Shown here piece after piece: positions 25,804-37,500 of a DNA stretch of 64,000 nucleotides; the first letter of the stretch is position 1, and every line of letters begins with the position of its first letter. The stretch is from Takakia lepidozioides (lineage: Eukaryota; Streptophyta; Takakiopsida; Takakiales; Takakiaceae). The notes beneath the pieces were generated by a model that saw only the letters and a list, made by a program, of their open reading frames with translations, was not told where the DNA came from and searched no databases. The position numbers and the translations under genes are program-made. Where the stretch lies: contig CM060734.1 of the NCBI GenBank assembly GCA_030704615.1, forward strand, positions 3,038,001-3,102,000, given 5' to 3'.

Positions 25804-28800
25804 TCAAAAGCCTGCTGGAGACCCATCTTTTCTCTCATCACTCACTCCAATGAGTTTCCCATAGAAAATCTCTCCCGTGGGCTTTTGTAGATGTGGTGGC
25901 CAGTGTGCGGGAGTGGTCAATTCATGCAAAACCAACTGAGATATGGCACCTGAATCTTGGCTTTCCAGCTCGTGGCCCCTCTGCTGAAGGCCCTCACGAA
26001 CCGCAGGTGCTAGCTCCAAGTGATCTCCAGTCACTAGCGTCCAGTTCTCATACTGTACTTTATTCGGGCCCAACTGCAAATATTCCATGTGGAATTTAGT
26101 TTGCTTCTCGAGAGAAGCACACAATCACAACTTACGAGATTCATGCCGGAATGTTGTGAGAACTGCAGGCAAGGACTGTGCAGGCTTTAGTACATTTGAG
26201 AGTATAACAACAGACCAGACAGCCACAGGAACTGGAGGTGTGTAGAGAGAGATATATAGAGAAAGTGTGTAGAGAGAGACAGTGAGAGAAATCAAGGTGC
26301 AAGGCATGGAACTAACCTGATGGTGGACTCGAGTGGCAAGCACAGAAGAGAGAGGGTCCAGTTCCTTGACGAAATGATTCAGGAAGACCTGTGCCACAGC
26401 TGTTATGATCTTGCTCCCCCCGCTTGCACCCAGCACAGCTCGCAGCTGCCCGTTCTAATGTCACCGCCATACAATTCAGTCTAGATAAACTACAGTACTC
26501 GAGAGCCCACTCTTGCAAGAATTCAAGAATGTAAATGCGGCTCTCATTTCATCTACTCTCAATGCCCTGGTGTGGTGAAAACTTGACAAATGGCTCACCT
26601 CCTGGCTTTGTGCAACAGAGTCTCAGATTCTTAATGGAAATAATACCTTTAGGAAAATTGTGGGAGACATAGATGACAAAGGACGCTTGTTGGGTCTCAC
26701 AAAATTCTGTGGGGCAGGCGGAAGGTGGTCAGGTTTGATATCAGTTGGAATGGAAAAATCGTCCATCTCATTGTTGAGTAAAATTCCCGTTCTTCGAGAT
26801 AAGACTTTTGCACCAAAGGAGTAGTTGATGGTTGAGGTCATGGCCACGGCATTTCTCTCAGCATCAACAATCCCAAAATGACTTGTCCCGTGATCCTGAA
26901 GCTGACTCCACCTTCACTACATTCAAGCAACAGTATGCTCAGAGACACTCTCACCTGATCGTGTAGATGCCAGATTATTTAAAAAAAAACACACACTTTG
27001 TCTTCATACACTCCAGATGAGATTGCTTCAAAACTTGCATAGAGAAGTGGAGAGAGAATGTACTCATAAGACGTTGCTTGCCGGAGCCTTGTGGCCATTG
27101 ACCCCATGCCCAGTTTGGGCAGAATACAAAGGAACAGAAACTACCTTTGTCAGGGGCTGACACCAGTAGCATGACTTACCTTGGAACAGACAATTGATCC
27201 GAGTTTTCCAGATATCCTCTAGAAATCCCTTTACACAAGCATCAATCTGCTGTGTGTGATTTGCCAAATAACTAGGCCCCAGAAGGGCCTGGCTTTTGGC
27301 TCAGCCTTGAGATTTTCAAAGTTGGTAAACAGAGGCACAGAAACAAATCCCTTGCTGGATTTGAAGAGGCGTCTCTCTGGTGAGAGTACCCAGGACAATG
27401 AATCAGGAAGTGAATATTGTCTTTTAGTTGCCCACACAACGGGCATTCGCAATCACCCTTTCTCTGAAGAAGTGGAGAAGTGGAGAGAAGTGGAGAGAGT
27501 GTGTGGGGGAGGGAAAAAAAAGGGCTTTATATGTCCCGGAAAAGCTTCAAGACCTGCATGAAAGTAACCCAGAAAAAACAGCAACGTGGAGAGAGGGCCA
27601 TCACAAGCTGCTGAGCACTTATGGTTTGTGGGGGATACAGAGGGGAGACACATCTCATCATTATGGCATGTTTGAAGCTTGAGCAGAGAGATAGTACCTG
27701 CCTCCATAATACACTGGGGCGAAGGTGGTGTTGTCAGAAATCAATTTTTGCAGCTCAGCAGCAAACTCAGGAGACAGCATATCCGCCAACACCGATGTCA
27801 CATCAACGAAGGCAGGGTCCCCCAAGTTCATGCGCACTGCATATGTGTGTTTGAAGGCTTCTATCATCCGATGCAACCCCAGCACTCCAAAGGAAGATAC
27901 ACGTGTCCCATACATTGCCATGATGTTGAGAATCTGTGTTGAAACAAACCACCAGGTGAGGGAAGGACTTCTAAAGCTTTCAAGGATTTCTCCTGGGCAA
28001 GCTACGAGTGATTGTTGACCATGTGTTGGATTAATCGTCCACAAATGTTCTACGTCATTTTCATTAGAAACAATACTTCAGCTAGGAAATCTTCGACCAA
28101 ATATAACTCAATCATCTCATTAATATGGTGTGGCAGAGAGAGTGTCAGCCATGTGCACATTGATTGTTCCCTCTGAACATTGGCTACCACGGCCTGAAGG
28201 GAATAGTGCCTGCAGTAGACTAAACCTCTGGGAGCCAGTTGCAGGGGTTCTGGCCACCGGGGTGACAGAGAGAGACAGAAATGCATATCCCTCATGACAC
28301 AAATGTCCTGGTTATCCTACAGAAAATAGCAAAGAGAGCAGTGGCGTAGTTACCAAAAATAGTGCAGCACCACCAGAGGAAGGAGGGGGCATCCCAAGTA
28401 TTGTGAAACCCATAGTATCTGCAACTATGGGCTTCCGTATTTCAACCTTATACTCTTTCAAATCATGGGCAGTTAAAATTCCCCCTGCCGCCTGAACATC
28501 CTCAACAAGTTTCTGTCCGACTGTCCCATTGTACAGCACACTTGGCCCGTCTTTTGCCACCTGTTGAAGTGTTTGTGCCAATGATTCCATCCAGCACATC
28601 TCACCAGCAACCAGCAGCTTTCCTCGGGGGGCAAAGATCTCCTTGAGACCTTTATCAGCCAGAATTTTGCTCCCACTTGAATGGATAGCCTTTGCCAAAT
28701 AACGATGAATAACAAACCCATTGGATGCAAGAGAGATTGCTGGTCGCACCAATGTTTCCCATGGCAAACGCCCATGGTGCTCCCATGCCAAATGAAGGCC

Positions 28801-30635
28801 TGCCAGCTCACCAGGGACTCCCATGGAGAGGGCCCCCACTTCTTTTGAATCCGGGTTGGCTTCATACATGTCCTGCAAGATACATTCAATTGGCAGAATT
28901 ATTTCCTTCCCTTGACAGTAGTTAACAAAGGAGTATTTAGACAGAAAGAAAACTTAGCATTTGTGACTGCACATTAATTTTCTGTTCATATGCCCCCCTC
29001 TTCCAGAAGCTCAAACACTGGTTTTGAAGTGCTCAAATATCAAGACCTCTCTTGTTCTGCAACTCACAAATGCAAGACTTTGCATGATGTTTATGGACCC
29101 ATAACTCTACATCACTTTATGGGACTGGTGACACGAAGAATTTCTGCAGGAAGGAGACCAGGTCTAGGTCTCTGGATATAGGTAGTGCGGGGTTTACCTC
29201 AGAAGCTGCTGCAGGTGCAGTTTCACGCATGTCATAGATTTCTGCACTCCCATTCGCCAACCTAAGAAGCAAAAAGGCTCCCCCTCCGATCCCACTAGCC
29301 ATTGGGTTCACGACACCCAGACATAGGGCAGTTGCAACAGTAGCATCGATTGCATTGCCGCCCGCCCGCAATGCATCCCGGCCAATCACAGAGCATCGTG
29401 CCTCATCAGCAGCCACCACACCCACATCAGCTTGTACAATTCGTCCCATATCCTCAAAGACCATGCCATCAAATGGCCCTTTTCTGACAGGGGGTTGCAA
29501 GGAGGCTAAGTGCCCAGTGGTAGTAGCAAGAATAATCACTGTGACAAAGAAAGCTGCGAACATTTGCACTTCAGCATAACATAGCTTGTAAGATTTGCTA
29601 GTTATAATACAGGAGATTACACCACCACAATCTTCCGGCTGTCCCAAAAAGAATACCTGATCTCTGCATTTGACTTTAATGTAGGCAATAGCAGAGACCA
29701 ATGCATTGCCATTGAGTAAGTTCAAGGAAATTTGCAGGCAGTGGCTCAGTCCCCAGTTGGGTGGTGTGGACCTCCATCCATGGTTCATGAAAAGATACTG
29801 TCTAGCTTCATGGAAGGACGATTCGATTCCAGAGACAATTGTAAATATTTACTATTGATAATTACCATTGAAGGTGCATAATCAACCCTTAGATTCCACC
29901 CATCAACGTGGCAGGATTTACCTGTCAAAATTGACCAAAACCAACTTTCACTTCAGAAGTGTACATTTGCCAACCAACAAGAGGTCAGGTGATTACACCT
30001 GCAAAAGATAAGCTGAAATCTCATAGTATGCATACAATTCGTAGCACTACCAGAAGGCTCGTGGTGGATGCACTTGCAACAGCTCTGGCTCTAAGGGATG
30101 GTGAGAGTGGGGGTGGGACAAGTAGGGAGTTGGCTACTGTCGTAGAAGGCCCGCTCCCTTGGACTTACCGCAAGACATGTTGGTTCTGTCTTTTCAGAAC
30201 TTCTCTAGAAAACTCTTAACTCTAGAATCAACTTTGTGCGAGTATTCAGCCAAAAATCCATGGCTTTATGCGTCCTCTCGAACTGAGAGAAAAATCTTGC
30301 GGCGAGAGTCTGGTTCAGGCTTGTAAAACAGCCTCTCGATCATCTAAAGAAAAAATCGACATCCGAGAAATCGGAGATGTGGATTCCCTTAAACCAGCTG
30401 AATTACAGTTCACAGTACAGAAACGTAGGCAGTCTTCTGCAGAAGAAGACGAAGAAGAAGAAGTTCTAATATATCAGAGGAGGCTAGAGAGCTCAAGGGA
30501 CACCATAGATTAACAATACAGTAATTAGTGCATACCCAGGAGCAAACCGAGGGTGGCATATCGATGTCGAGATGGCGAAACTTCAACGCGGCCTAGTAAT
30601 GGCATCTCCACATCTGGCTCCACTTGAATCTCCAT
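25804..30635 (-). CDS. GGT: Gamma-glutamyltransferase, complete seven-exon gene
   Basis: Exons in order (minus strand): 30,635-30,536; 29,568-29,198; 28,872-28,354; 27,933-27,698; 26,911-26,647; 26,454-26,317; 26,073-25,804. All introns are GT-AG and the phases agree. The joined length is 1,899 nt, or 632 codons plus TGA, close to plant GGTs. The N-terminus has a short cytosolic part and one hydrophobic segment spanning the exon 1/2 joint (YATLGLLL / MFAAFFVTVIILA), suggesting a type II membrane anchor. Family motifs are GVVAADEARCSVIGRDAL, GIGGGAFLLL, RETAPAAASEDMY (across exons 2/3), GMPPPSSGGAALFL, DHGTSHFGIVD, LNNEMDDFSIP, PLSSMSPTI and LGASGGSKIITA. The Thr of DHGT (codon 26,884-26,886, residue 418) is the expected self-cleavage site and nucleophile. 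The enzyme opens the gamma-glutamyl bond of glutathione and its conjugates. The anchored N-terminus fits the vacuolar GGT4 type, but location is inferred. Intron 4 holds a LINE fragment. No lesion is seen. Confidence 0.93.
27064..27475 (-). pseudogene. LINE fragment inside GGT intron 4
   Basis: Broken minus-strand frames repeat the zinc-binding tail of the LINE family (CPLCGQ..., then QIDACVKGFLEDIWKTRIN), with extra frame changes relative to copy B at 2.1-2.9 kb. It lies wholly within the intron between exons 4 and 5 (26,912-27,697), on the same strand as the host gene. Confidence 0.75.
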
Positions 30636-32988
30636 GGCAGCTACCAGCTCTATCTTGTGGAACAATGGGTGAGACAGGAAAAAATCGACAGCAGGTCCGT
30701 GTGTTTGTGAAAGCGTGTGTCTGAGATAAGAAAGAAAGAGGAAAAAAGTGAAGGCGCTGTCAGAGAGAAAAAGAGATTGAGGGACAAGTTTATCAGATCC
30801 TCCGGAAACGACAAGAGAAACTTGGAAAGAAAAAGAATTATGTCCACCAGAGAAGGGGGCTCATCAGAGTCTTGCAGCTTCCTCTGGAAGAAAAAAAGAA
30901 AACTTGAGGAATAAGAGGAAGAAGAGAGGTATTCCGTCCACCAGCAAGCGGTACTCATAAGGAAGCTTCCTTATGAAGACACGGTAAACAAACAACGTGC
31001 GGGTCTCTGAAGAGAAACAAAACTGAAACCCAGGCCGAGGACAATTGGGAGATCCAGATTATGTGCCATAAAGTATTCACTTGTATGGTGCCGTGCAGTG
31101 TGGACTTGGCATGGCGTGGATCGGAAGGTGGGCAACAGAAATCCTATCCAGAGCTGGATTGGAGAAGATAGTATCCCAGCTCAGTAGGCACCAGTGTCGG
31201 TTATTTGTAGATGGGTGATGAGGGATGATGCAAATTCTCCAGGAGTGTTTTCATAACATTCACAAACTGAAAAAGATGAGATTGATATCATTAGATATTC
31301 CACTCCATAATGAGCTCAACACATTCAAATGGACTTTGAGTGATTGCAATCACACTGACCAATGAAACGATATGGAACACTCTCAGACTTGAACGCTAAA
31401 GGAATCGTGTCAAACTGGGCTAGGTTTCAGAGATCCGGTCCTGGAACCTTGGAACAGTGATGTCATGAGCTACAGGCGGGGCCCATTGTGCACGAGTCCA
31501 AGCATTGAAGCTGTTGGAACTTTCTTGGATTACCTCGTGCTGTCGCAGACGCCGGAGTCTGGCAGTCGCCTAAGCAATTACCAGAGGAGCGCCTATAGGT
31601 CCCACCCCCCCCCCCCCTTCCGCGGCATAACACTCACTTAAACCACGCCTTTAGGTCAAGCATTGACCTCACCATTTGAAGCTTAGGGCCGGGTTACCAA
31701 CCCCCCTCTACCACCCCCACTTTTAAAGCTACCTCATTGGTCTAAAAGGCATATTCTCTAAGGGGCACCCCAAGGAATTCCAAGGAGACTCGGACTTAGC
31801 CTGGCTTCGTTGGCTTCGCGATTCATCGAGCAATGTCCCTCTGGTTATCTTTGTAGTAGATCGCTCCTTTATAGGTGTCAGTCTCTAGACTTCGGAACGA
31901 ATGAGAGCGTCCAATGGCTTCCATTTGTGCTTTTGAGAAAGGCTGATTCTCCTGACTTTCCTTACGTTGGGAACTACGAGCGTCAGAACGCTCCATCGCA
32001 TCAGAATTATCGTAAGAGCTTCGCTAGACGTTGCTCTCCGATCCAAACTAGAGTTGGCTCATAAATCGCAACTGAACCTTTTTCTGCCCTATCACTCAAC
32101 TTGGCTCTTGGCTCTGATACTACTTATCAAGATCCTAATTTCGGTTTTCTGTCATAAACAACTTGTGGGAGAGAGATTCAGTTCTGCCAAGGTTCACGGT
32201 CAAGAAGAACAAAAACCTCACAAATATTATATAACCCTGCATAGCTTTATAAAAAGACCCAAGTGGGGTGACTGTACAAATGGGTGTAACTTTCCCCAAG
32301 AGGAAACAACCAAAGCTCGTAGAGCTAGATATATTAACACAAAGAAAAAATCAAACTATTCTAGTATCACCTACAGCTTGAAGAAGGTCAGACAACAGGA
32401 AAGAGGGTGGATCAAAGAGTGCGGGGGAGGCGAGATGAAGCCGCCCCAGCAACCTCTGCCCGACGTAAAATAGATTGAGCTTGAGCCTTTAGCAAAGCAA
32501 CAGAAACTCGTTGTCTAAAGAAAGCTACAAGAACAGAGGCGTATGGGCTTCCAAGGCTTTTGTTTTCTGCTGCACGATGGGCACACGTGCGAAGGAACTC
32601 GTTGAACTGATGGTACAAACAACCAAAGATCTCGACTGCCATGTGTCTGTGGAATGACGTGCCCGATAGTCATGCTCCTTTCCCTGCGCAGCTACTGAAG
32701 CGGCAACTCCCTATGATGAGGGTGTGCGGGACAGGAGATCCGACCTAGTAGGATCAGCGATGACAACGTCCGCCAATGTACGCAGTCCGTCCTATGAGAG
32801 AACAATGTCAACCCGTCGTTGAGTGGAATGGTGATTGTGGGTCGATGGGAGTATGTGCACCTGAGGCGGTCCAAGGGTAAGCGAAAAGCATGTTGTACCT
32901 CTCTGCGAAGCGCCATTGGGATGCGTGTATAGGGCAAACCCAAATGAAATGCTCCCAAAACATCAAGGGTCGCAATCCAAAGCCATGC
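30636..32988. other. Upstream region of GGT, no gene recognised
   Basis: The GGT promoter and 5' leader should lie just to the right of 30,635, but I cannot place a TATA box or transcription start. Short open frames occur (for example 30,650-30,958 minus and 31,967-32,473 plus) without recognisable domains. A poly-C run lies near 31,605-31,618. Confidence 0.5.
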
Positions 32989-33765
32989 CTAGGCAGAAGG
33001 AGCTACTAACGGGGTAAGCAAATGACTGTCCGGAGAAGACTGATTGAGTGTAGAACATGTGTGTCGATGACGCGCAGGCCCCCTGATATGGGCAAACATC
33101 CGACCACAACTTGGACAAAGCACTTGGTCTGGTGGAGAAGATGGTGGTGCTGGTGGTTGGAGATAAGATGGAGCAAAAGAACGGGCGGTCTGATCAGGTG
33201 AACCTGTCCGTTGTCTAGAAGGAGGTGGCGAGCCAGGTGGAGAGGTAAGCTCTGTGGGAGGCCGCCGTGTACCTGAAAGGCGAATTGGGGAAGGGCCACT
33301 GGCCCCTTGATTTGGAGTTGTTGTGCCTCGCTTGGGGTTGTTGGGTATCATTCCTGTAGAGCTGTGACCTTGGGTAGAGTGGGAGGGTTCACCATCAGCA
33401 ACGCTTCCTCTCCTCTGTGGATGAGGGCTGTTGTGACCGGAGAGGGAGGGTGTAGCACTACTCTTGGCCCCATTTCTACTGCTCCTAGGATTGTCTTGAA
33501 AGGAGGGACAGGGCCCACCACCAATATTGCCCTTGGCTGTACCATGGCTATGGCGGATGTGCCTAGTGTAAGGGGGCTGACCACCCTGGCGTCTAGGGTT
33601 ACCTTGTCTGGCAGAGAAGGGCCCACCATTATCACGCTGAAGGCTGGTGTGTGAGGAGTGGGCGGGCCCGACACCAGCCTGCACAGCTGCTGTGTCCCGT
33701 TTAGACCCACGGTTGGGGTGTCTACTGCCTCTAGTCGCCCGCTGTCCGCCACCGCTGTCGGCCAT
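32989..33765 (-). CDS. 258-residue Pro/Ser/Arg-rich protein with a C-terminal zinc-finger-like motif
   Basis: An intact frame from ATG (33,765-33,763) to its stop at 32,989 encodes a protein that is mostly low complexity and basic (many Ser, Pro, Gly, Arg). Near residues 215-237 it has CPSCGRMFAHIRGPARHRHTC: C-x2-C, then H-x3-H-x-C with about 12 residues between. Similar single fingers occur at the N-terminus of several non-LTR retrotransposon proteins and in some transposon-borne proteins, so a mobile-element origin is plausible, but no RT or transposase follows. I do not recognise the gene. The frame length is notable because the antisense strand is also partly open, so a chance GC-rich frame cannot be excluded. 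Confidence 0.4.
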   Translation of the reverse strand: MADSGGGQRATRGSRHPNRGSKRDTAAVQAGVGPAHSSHTSLQRDNGGPFSARQGNPRRQGGQPPYTRHIRHSHGTAKGNIGGGPCPSFQDNPRSSRNGAKSSATPSLSGHNSPHPQRRGSVADGEPSHSTQGHSSTGMIPNNPKRGTTTPNQGASGPSPIRLSGTRRPPTELTSPPGSPPPSRQRTGSPDQTARSFAPSYLQPPAPPSSPPDQVLCPSCGRMFAHIRGPARHRHTCSTLNQSSPDSHLLTPLVAPSA

Positions 33766-33804
33766 CGCTTTCCACCATCTTCACCTCTACTCTGCTCGCT
33801 GTCC

Positions 33805-34093
33805 TTATTTAGGTTGAACCATCAGCAGAAGTAATCAAGGCCTGTATATACATCGCTTCTGTTGTTTCATTCACCAGCCGGGTCCCACAGAACGGTCCGC
33901 ATCCTGGTTCTCACATGAAGTCGCTTGATTTCAGTCAAGGTCGTAGCACTCGTTGTGCACTCGTTGGGAAAGAACAAGCACTTCAGACATTTGGGCCATT
34001 TGTTTAGGTTGAACCATCAGCAGAGGTTATCAAGGCCTGTATATACATCGCTCCTGTTGTTTCATTCACCAGCCGGGTCCCACAGAAAGCTCC
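33805..34093. repeat. Direct repeat pair of about 88 bp
   Basis: TTTAGGTTGAACCATCAGCA...TCACCAGCCGGGTCCCACAGAA occurs at about 33,808-33,893 and again at about 34,004-34,089, about 196 bp apart and nearly identical. This could be a local tandem duplication or remains of short terminal repeats. The segment between contains no gene. Confidence 0.7.
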
Positions 34094-34835
34094 TACAGAG
34101 AGATTCTATACGAGAAATCGAAACAGAACTTGATTGTGTCACTTTCTTTACCACTTACTTGGAAATACAGATGCGGGGCCGAAGGACTTAGTAGATCCAA
34201 AAGAAGATGCCCAAGTGGACAACACATTTCTTCTCAAATACCTCGCATTGACAGTTCCTGGAACTCCTGCAGTCCTTTCGGACACCTACGGCCGCACTAT
34301 GCTAGTTGTTGGGCAATATTGTGATACAACCACAATGGCCATTTTTACTCCTCAACAACACACTCTCCCTGAACTCTCTCGTGCTCTCTCTCTCTCTCTC
34401 ACAAATGGTTCATTTACAAAATAGACAACATCCAGCCTGTACATGCAGTATGATCTTATACCACTCTCAAACTACACAGAGCTTGTTCTAGGTACCACTC
34501 CTGGACCATCCAACCACCTCGCCAAGCTCTATCTCTATATACATCAATTCTTGAGATCTCTTATCCTACAGGGTCATCCTCTGAAATCAGTCTGTGCCTC
34601 GTCCCTAACTTTCTAGCCCCTTGATCGATCTTTCTCTACCTTTCGTTCGGGGATGCTAAAGCGTGAGCTAGTGAGTCTCCAAAGCTCACGTGAGCCTGAC
34701 TATGAGGGCCTAATAGCACGGAAGACAGGCCTATAATCGCGGAATTAGGCCACCACATATAGAAAGACAACACCAATTGAAATAGAGAATAGAACCCAAA
34801 CTGCAACACTGAAGCACGTAAAATGACGAACGTTG
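34094..34835. other. Stretch without recognisable gene
   Basis: Only short frames with no known motif are present (for example 34,134-34,424 plus). Confidence 0.45.
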
Positions 34836-35350
34836 ACGACCGCAGTTCCAAACGGCTCCCAACCAAAATAAAAATAAATAAAATAAATTATTTATTTATT
34901 TTTCTTTTGGTGGGAGTGGAGGGGATAGATAGCCCTCCAAAAATGCGGTCATTGACGACCGCTTCAGGACAATTCCCACCCACCAAAAACAAAAACAAAA
35001 AAAAAACAAAAAAATCTTCTTCTGGTGTGGGATAGCCCCCCAACAATGTGGTCGTTGACGATCGCAATTTAGGACGGCTCCTACCCCACAAAAACCCCAA
35101 AAAAAAGGAAAAAAAAACATGTATATATATATATTTGATGGGATAGCCCTCCAATTCAGGACGGCTCCCACCCACCAAAATAATAATAATAATAAGTGTC
35201 TTTTTTTTTTTGGATGGGATCATAATCCTCAAAAAATGTGGTCCACATTTCAGGACGGCTCCACTCCCCCAAAATAATGTTCTTAAAAAATAAATCGTCT
35301 TTTTATTTTGGGTGGGATAGCCCTTAAAAAATGCGGTCCTTGATGACCGC
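34836..35350. repeat. Tandem hairpin-forming repeats
   Basis: About five units of 90-110 bp each contain ATGCGGTCATTGACGACCGC (a self-complementary core), then a GGACGGCTCCCACCC section, an A-rich run and a T-rich run leading to GGTGGGATAGCCCTCCAA. Arms of each unit are partly self-complementary, as in tandem foldback or MITE-like arrays. Confidence 0.65.
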
Positions 35351-35384
35351 AATTCAGACGACTTACACCAACCAAATTTGTTTT

Positions 35385-35870
35385 TCTTATGAGAAGCAAA
35401 AGTCTTTCAAGGAGGCTCTGGTATTGCTTATAGCAAAAGGTTATTTCCCCTTGTCGAGTGTAGAGAATCTATGGGTTATGTTCTACGCCGAGACCCACGT
35501 TGTGTCTTTTCTTCTCGGAGAATGCTCACGGAAGAGATTTTGCCCACAATGGTTGAAGCTACTGTTGAGAGACATGTACGACCATACTTGGTTGAGTGTG
35601 TTACTGTCACTGCCACTTTCGACTTATGGATGAGCAAAGGGGCACAAGACACATTTGCCCTAGTAGTCGATTTTTGACATCAGATTGGGAGCCAAAGCAT
35701 ATTACACTGGGGCTTTTTGAAGCCAGTGATACAAGTGGAGCTAGTTTAGCGAGGCAGCTGAGATCCTTACTTGTGAGGTTTGGACTGACCACAAAAAATT
35801 TATGTTACGTTAAAGATGAAGGCACCAATCTGTCCACTATGACTCAAGCTTCTTCCCTCAGGCAGCGTAA
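35385..35870 (+). pseudogene. hAT-family transposase fragment
   Basis: Three overlapping frames read successively like a plant hAT transposase: KEALVLLIAKGYFPLSSVEN, then LTEEILPTMVEATVERHVRP with ATFDLWMSKGAQDTFALVV, then LTSDWEPKHITLGLFEASDT and a CYVKDEGTNL segment. The FDLWMS...DTFALV part contains the first conserved Asp region of the hAT catalytic core. Two frame changes (near 35,480 and 35,680) and loss of the rest, including the dimerisation domain, make it a pseudogene. It ends before the poly-G run at 35,898-35,918. Confidence 0.75.
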
Positions 35871-35894
35871 GCTAGCTTGGAACCTTCTCACCGG

Positions 35895-37500
35895 GCCGGG
35901 GGGGGGGGGGGGGGGGGTGGTCGGAGCTCCGCCCTCCCAACTTTGTCTCTCGCTACATTTAGTCATGACTAATTCTTTAGGGTTCCGCTATACTCTCACC
36001 CTACTGTCTGTTTTATGCCGCCTTCTTTGGTGCTCCCGCTACTTTAGCCCTCTCTAAGTTTATCTCTAGTCACCGCCATGGCCAAGTCACGTGCTCGCTA
36101 CGCTACTACGCAGCGCTGTTGCTCTGCTAAGGATAGTTGTTACTCTGCTCTATATTACCTGACTCTTGCGCTTCTTTTAAGCTATGCATTGCTAGATTCT
36201 GTGAAGCTTTTCACCCCCAAGCTCAATACTGCCACTCCCGAGATCTCTGCCTATGACGATGACCCGATGTGCGGGTGGAAGTTTTTCCACCCACCCCCTC
36301 TGTATCAGGACAGGATCTACACTTCTTTGCGCACTCGAGCTCCTACGCATCAAATACATTGGCTTACTACGAAGGTTGGAGCTACTAAGTCCCAGTCCGA
36401 GCTGTTCCGAGAGCTCCCAGTATGCTACAATGGTGCTGCCGGCACCTTTACGAGTTTCGTTCTCCCCACCCCGTATTCATTATGTATCTTCTACGATTTT
36501 GTGGAACGAAGTGCGGGACACTATTGGTTATCCTAGAACTATGCAGGGTGCCCATTCTCCCGTCTGCAGACTATCAGCGTCTACGGTGGGCTATACAAAA
36601 ACCCACTTGCTTGAAGATCTCTTCGCACGATGCTTTCTACATGTTTTGGAGACCTTGCACTACACCATGTTCGATCTCCATCTGGAGCAGTACAAGCGAC
36701 ATCCCCCTGGTGTTTCCAATCGACTGTTTTATATGCCTGGCTGTACCGTGTTCCCAGCGAAAGAGGTCACAAAATGGACCAAGGTGTGCAACGTTAAATC
36801 GGCAGCTTATGAGTACACCGCAAGAGCCCTCACTTTGCCACGCAACCAGCCCCCAGAGCTCTTCAACAACAGATAACCACCGAGGACCTTATAAGTTTGG
36901 CGACGTTGCAGGGCAACTCATTGCCAGGCAGTGGCGGGGTGCTGAGCTTTTCTGGCAACGCAACCCATCAGGGCAATTTTATTTCAAGCTGGCCCCTTCT
37001 GGCTTCAAGGCATTCCATGGGACGATTCTCCCCCAAGGTCGCCTCCTTACTCAGTACCTCAGTTGTGATTCCCAGGCTGATGGATTGAATGCTAAGTCCA
37101 ACACGCAGTTTAGTGTTGTTTCACGAGCGGTATCTGGCGGATCTGGCGGAGTGATCCCCAACCCTGCACGCCGCAGATCTGGCATGAATGAGCACAATCT
37201 CGCAGGGGAAGGCTCCTGGAGAAACGAGCCTGGGCAGATAGGCATGGTGGCTTGCCATGCTGGTGTTTTGAACAGCAATATGAGTGGTGTTAGTGACATC
37301 ATAATCTGCCTCCACCCCCACAAACAACTTCAGTACAAGTACGACAACAACAGGCAAGAAGGGGCAGTGATGGAACGGTACGAAGCACACCCCGCTCGAC
37401 CCAGAATCCGGGCCAGCGTATTTCGTTACCCGGCTGCTGTACCATACGATGGCAAATTTCTCGGCAGACTCCCCAAAGGGCGCTGGTATAATTCTCCTAA
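35895..37500 (+). other. Unassigned GC-mixed region upstream of the PPR remnant
   Basis: Several overlapping open frames exist (36,078-36,536; 36,253-36,876; start of 36,422-38,575), including a hydrophobic stretch (YYLTLALLLSYALL) in the first. I recognise no domain. The long frame that enters the PPR region is open by chance or represents unknown transposon coding. Confidence 0.35.

Noticed and set aside
25804-26124. ORF start MCASLEKQ as the start of a separate gene
   Set aside because: It begins in intron 6 of GGT; the real exon starts at 26,073 after TTTGCAG.
30268-30513. 81-codon plus-strand ORF with an acidic run, inside GGT intron 1
   Set aside because: No recognisable motif, and it is contained in an intron of the opposite-strand gene. 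Not enough to call a gene.
36422-37500. N-terminal 350 codons of the long ORF entering the PPR region
   Set aside because: No domain, biased composition and competing frames. Only the PPR part is supported.
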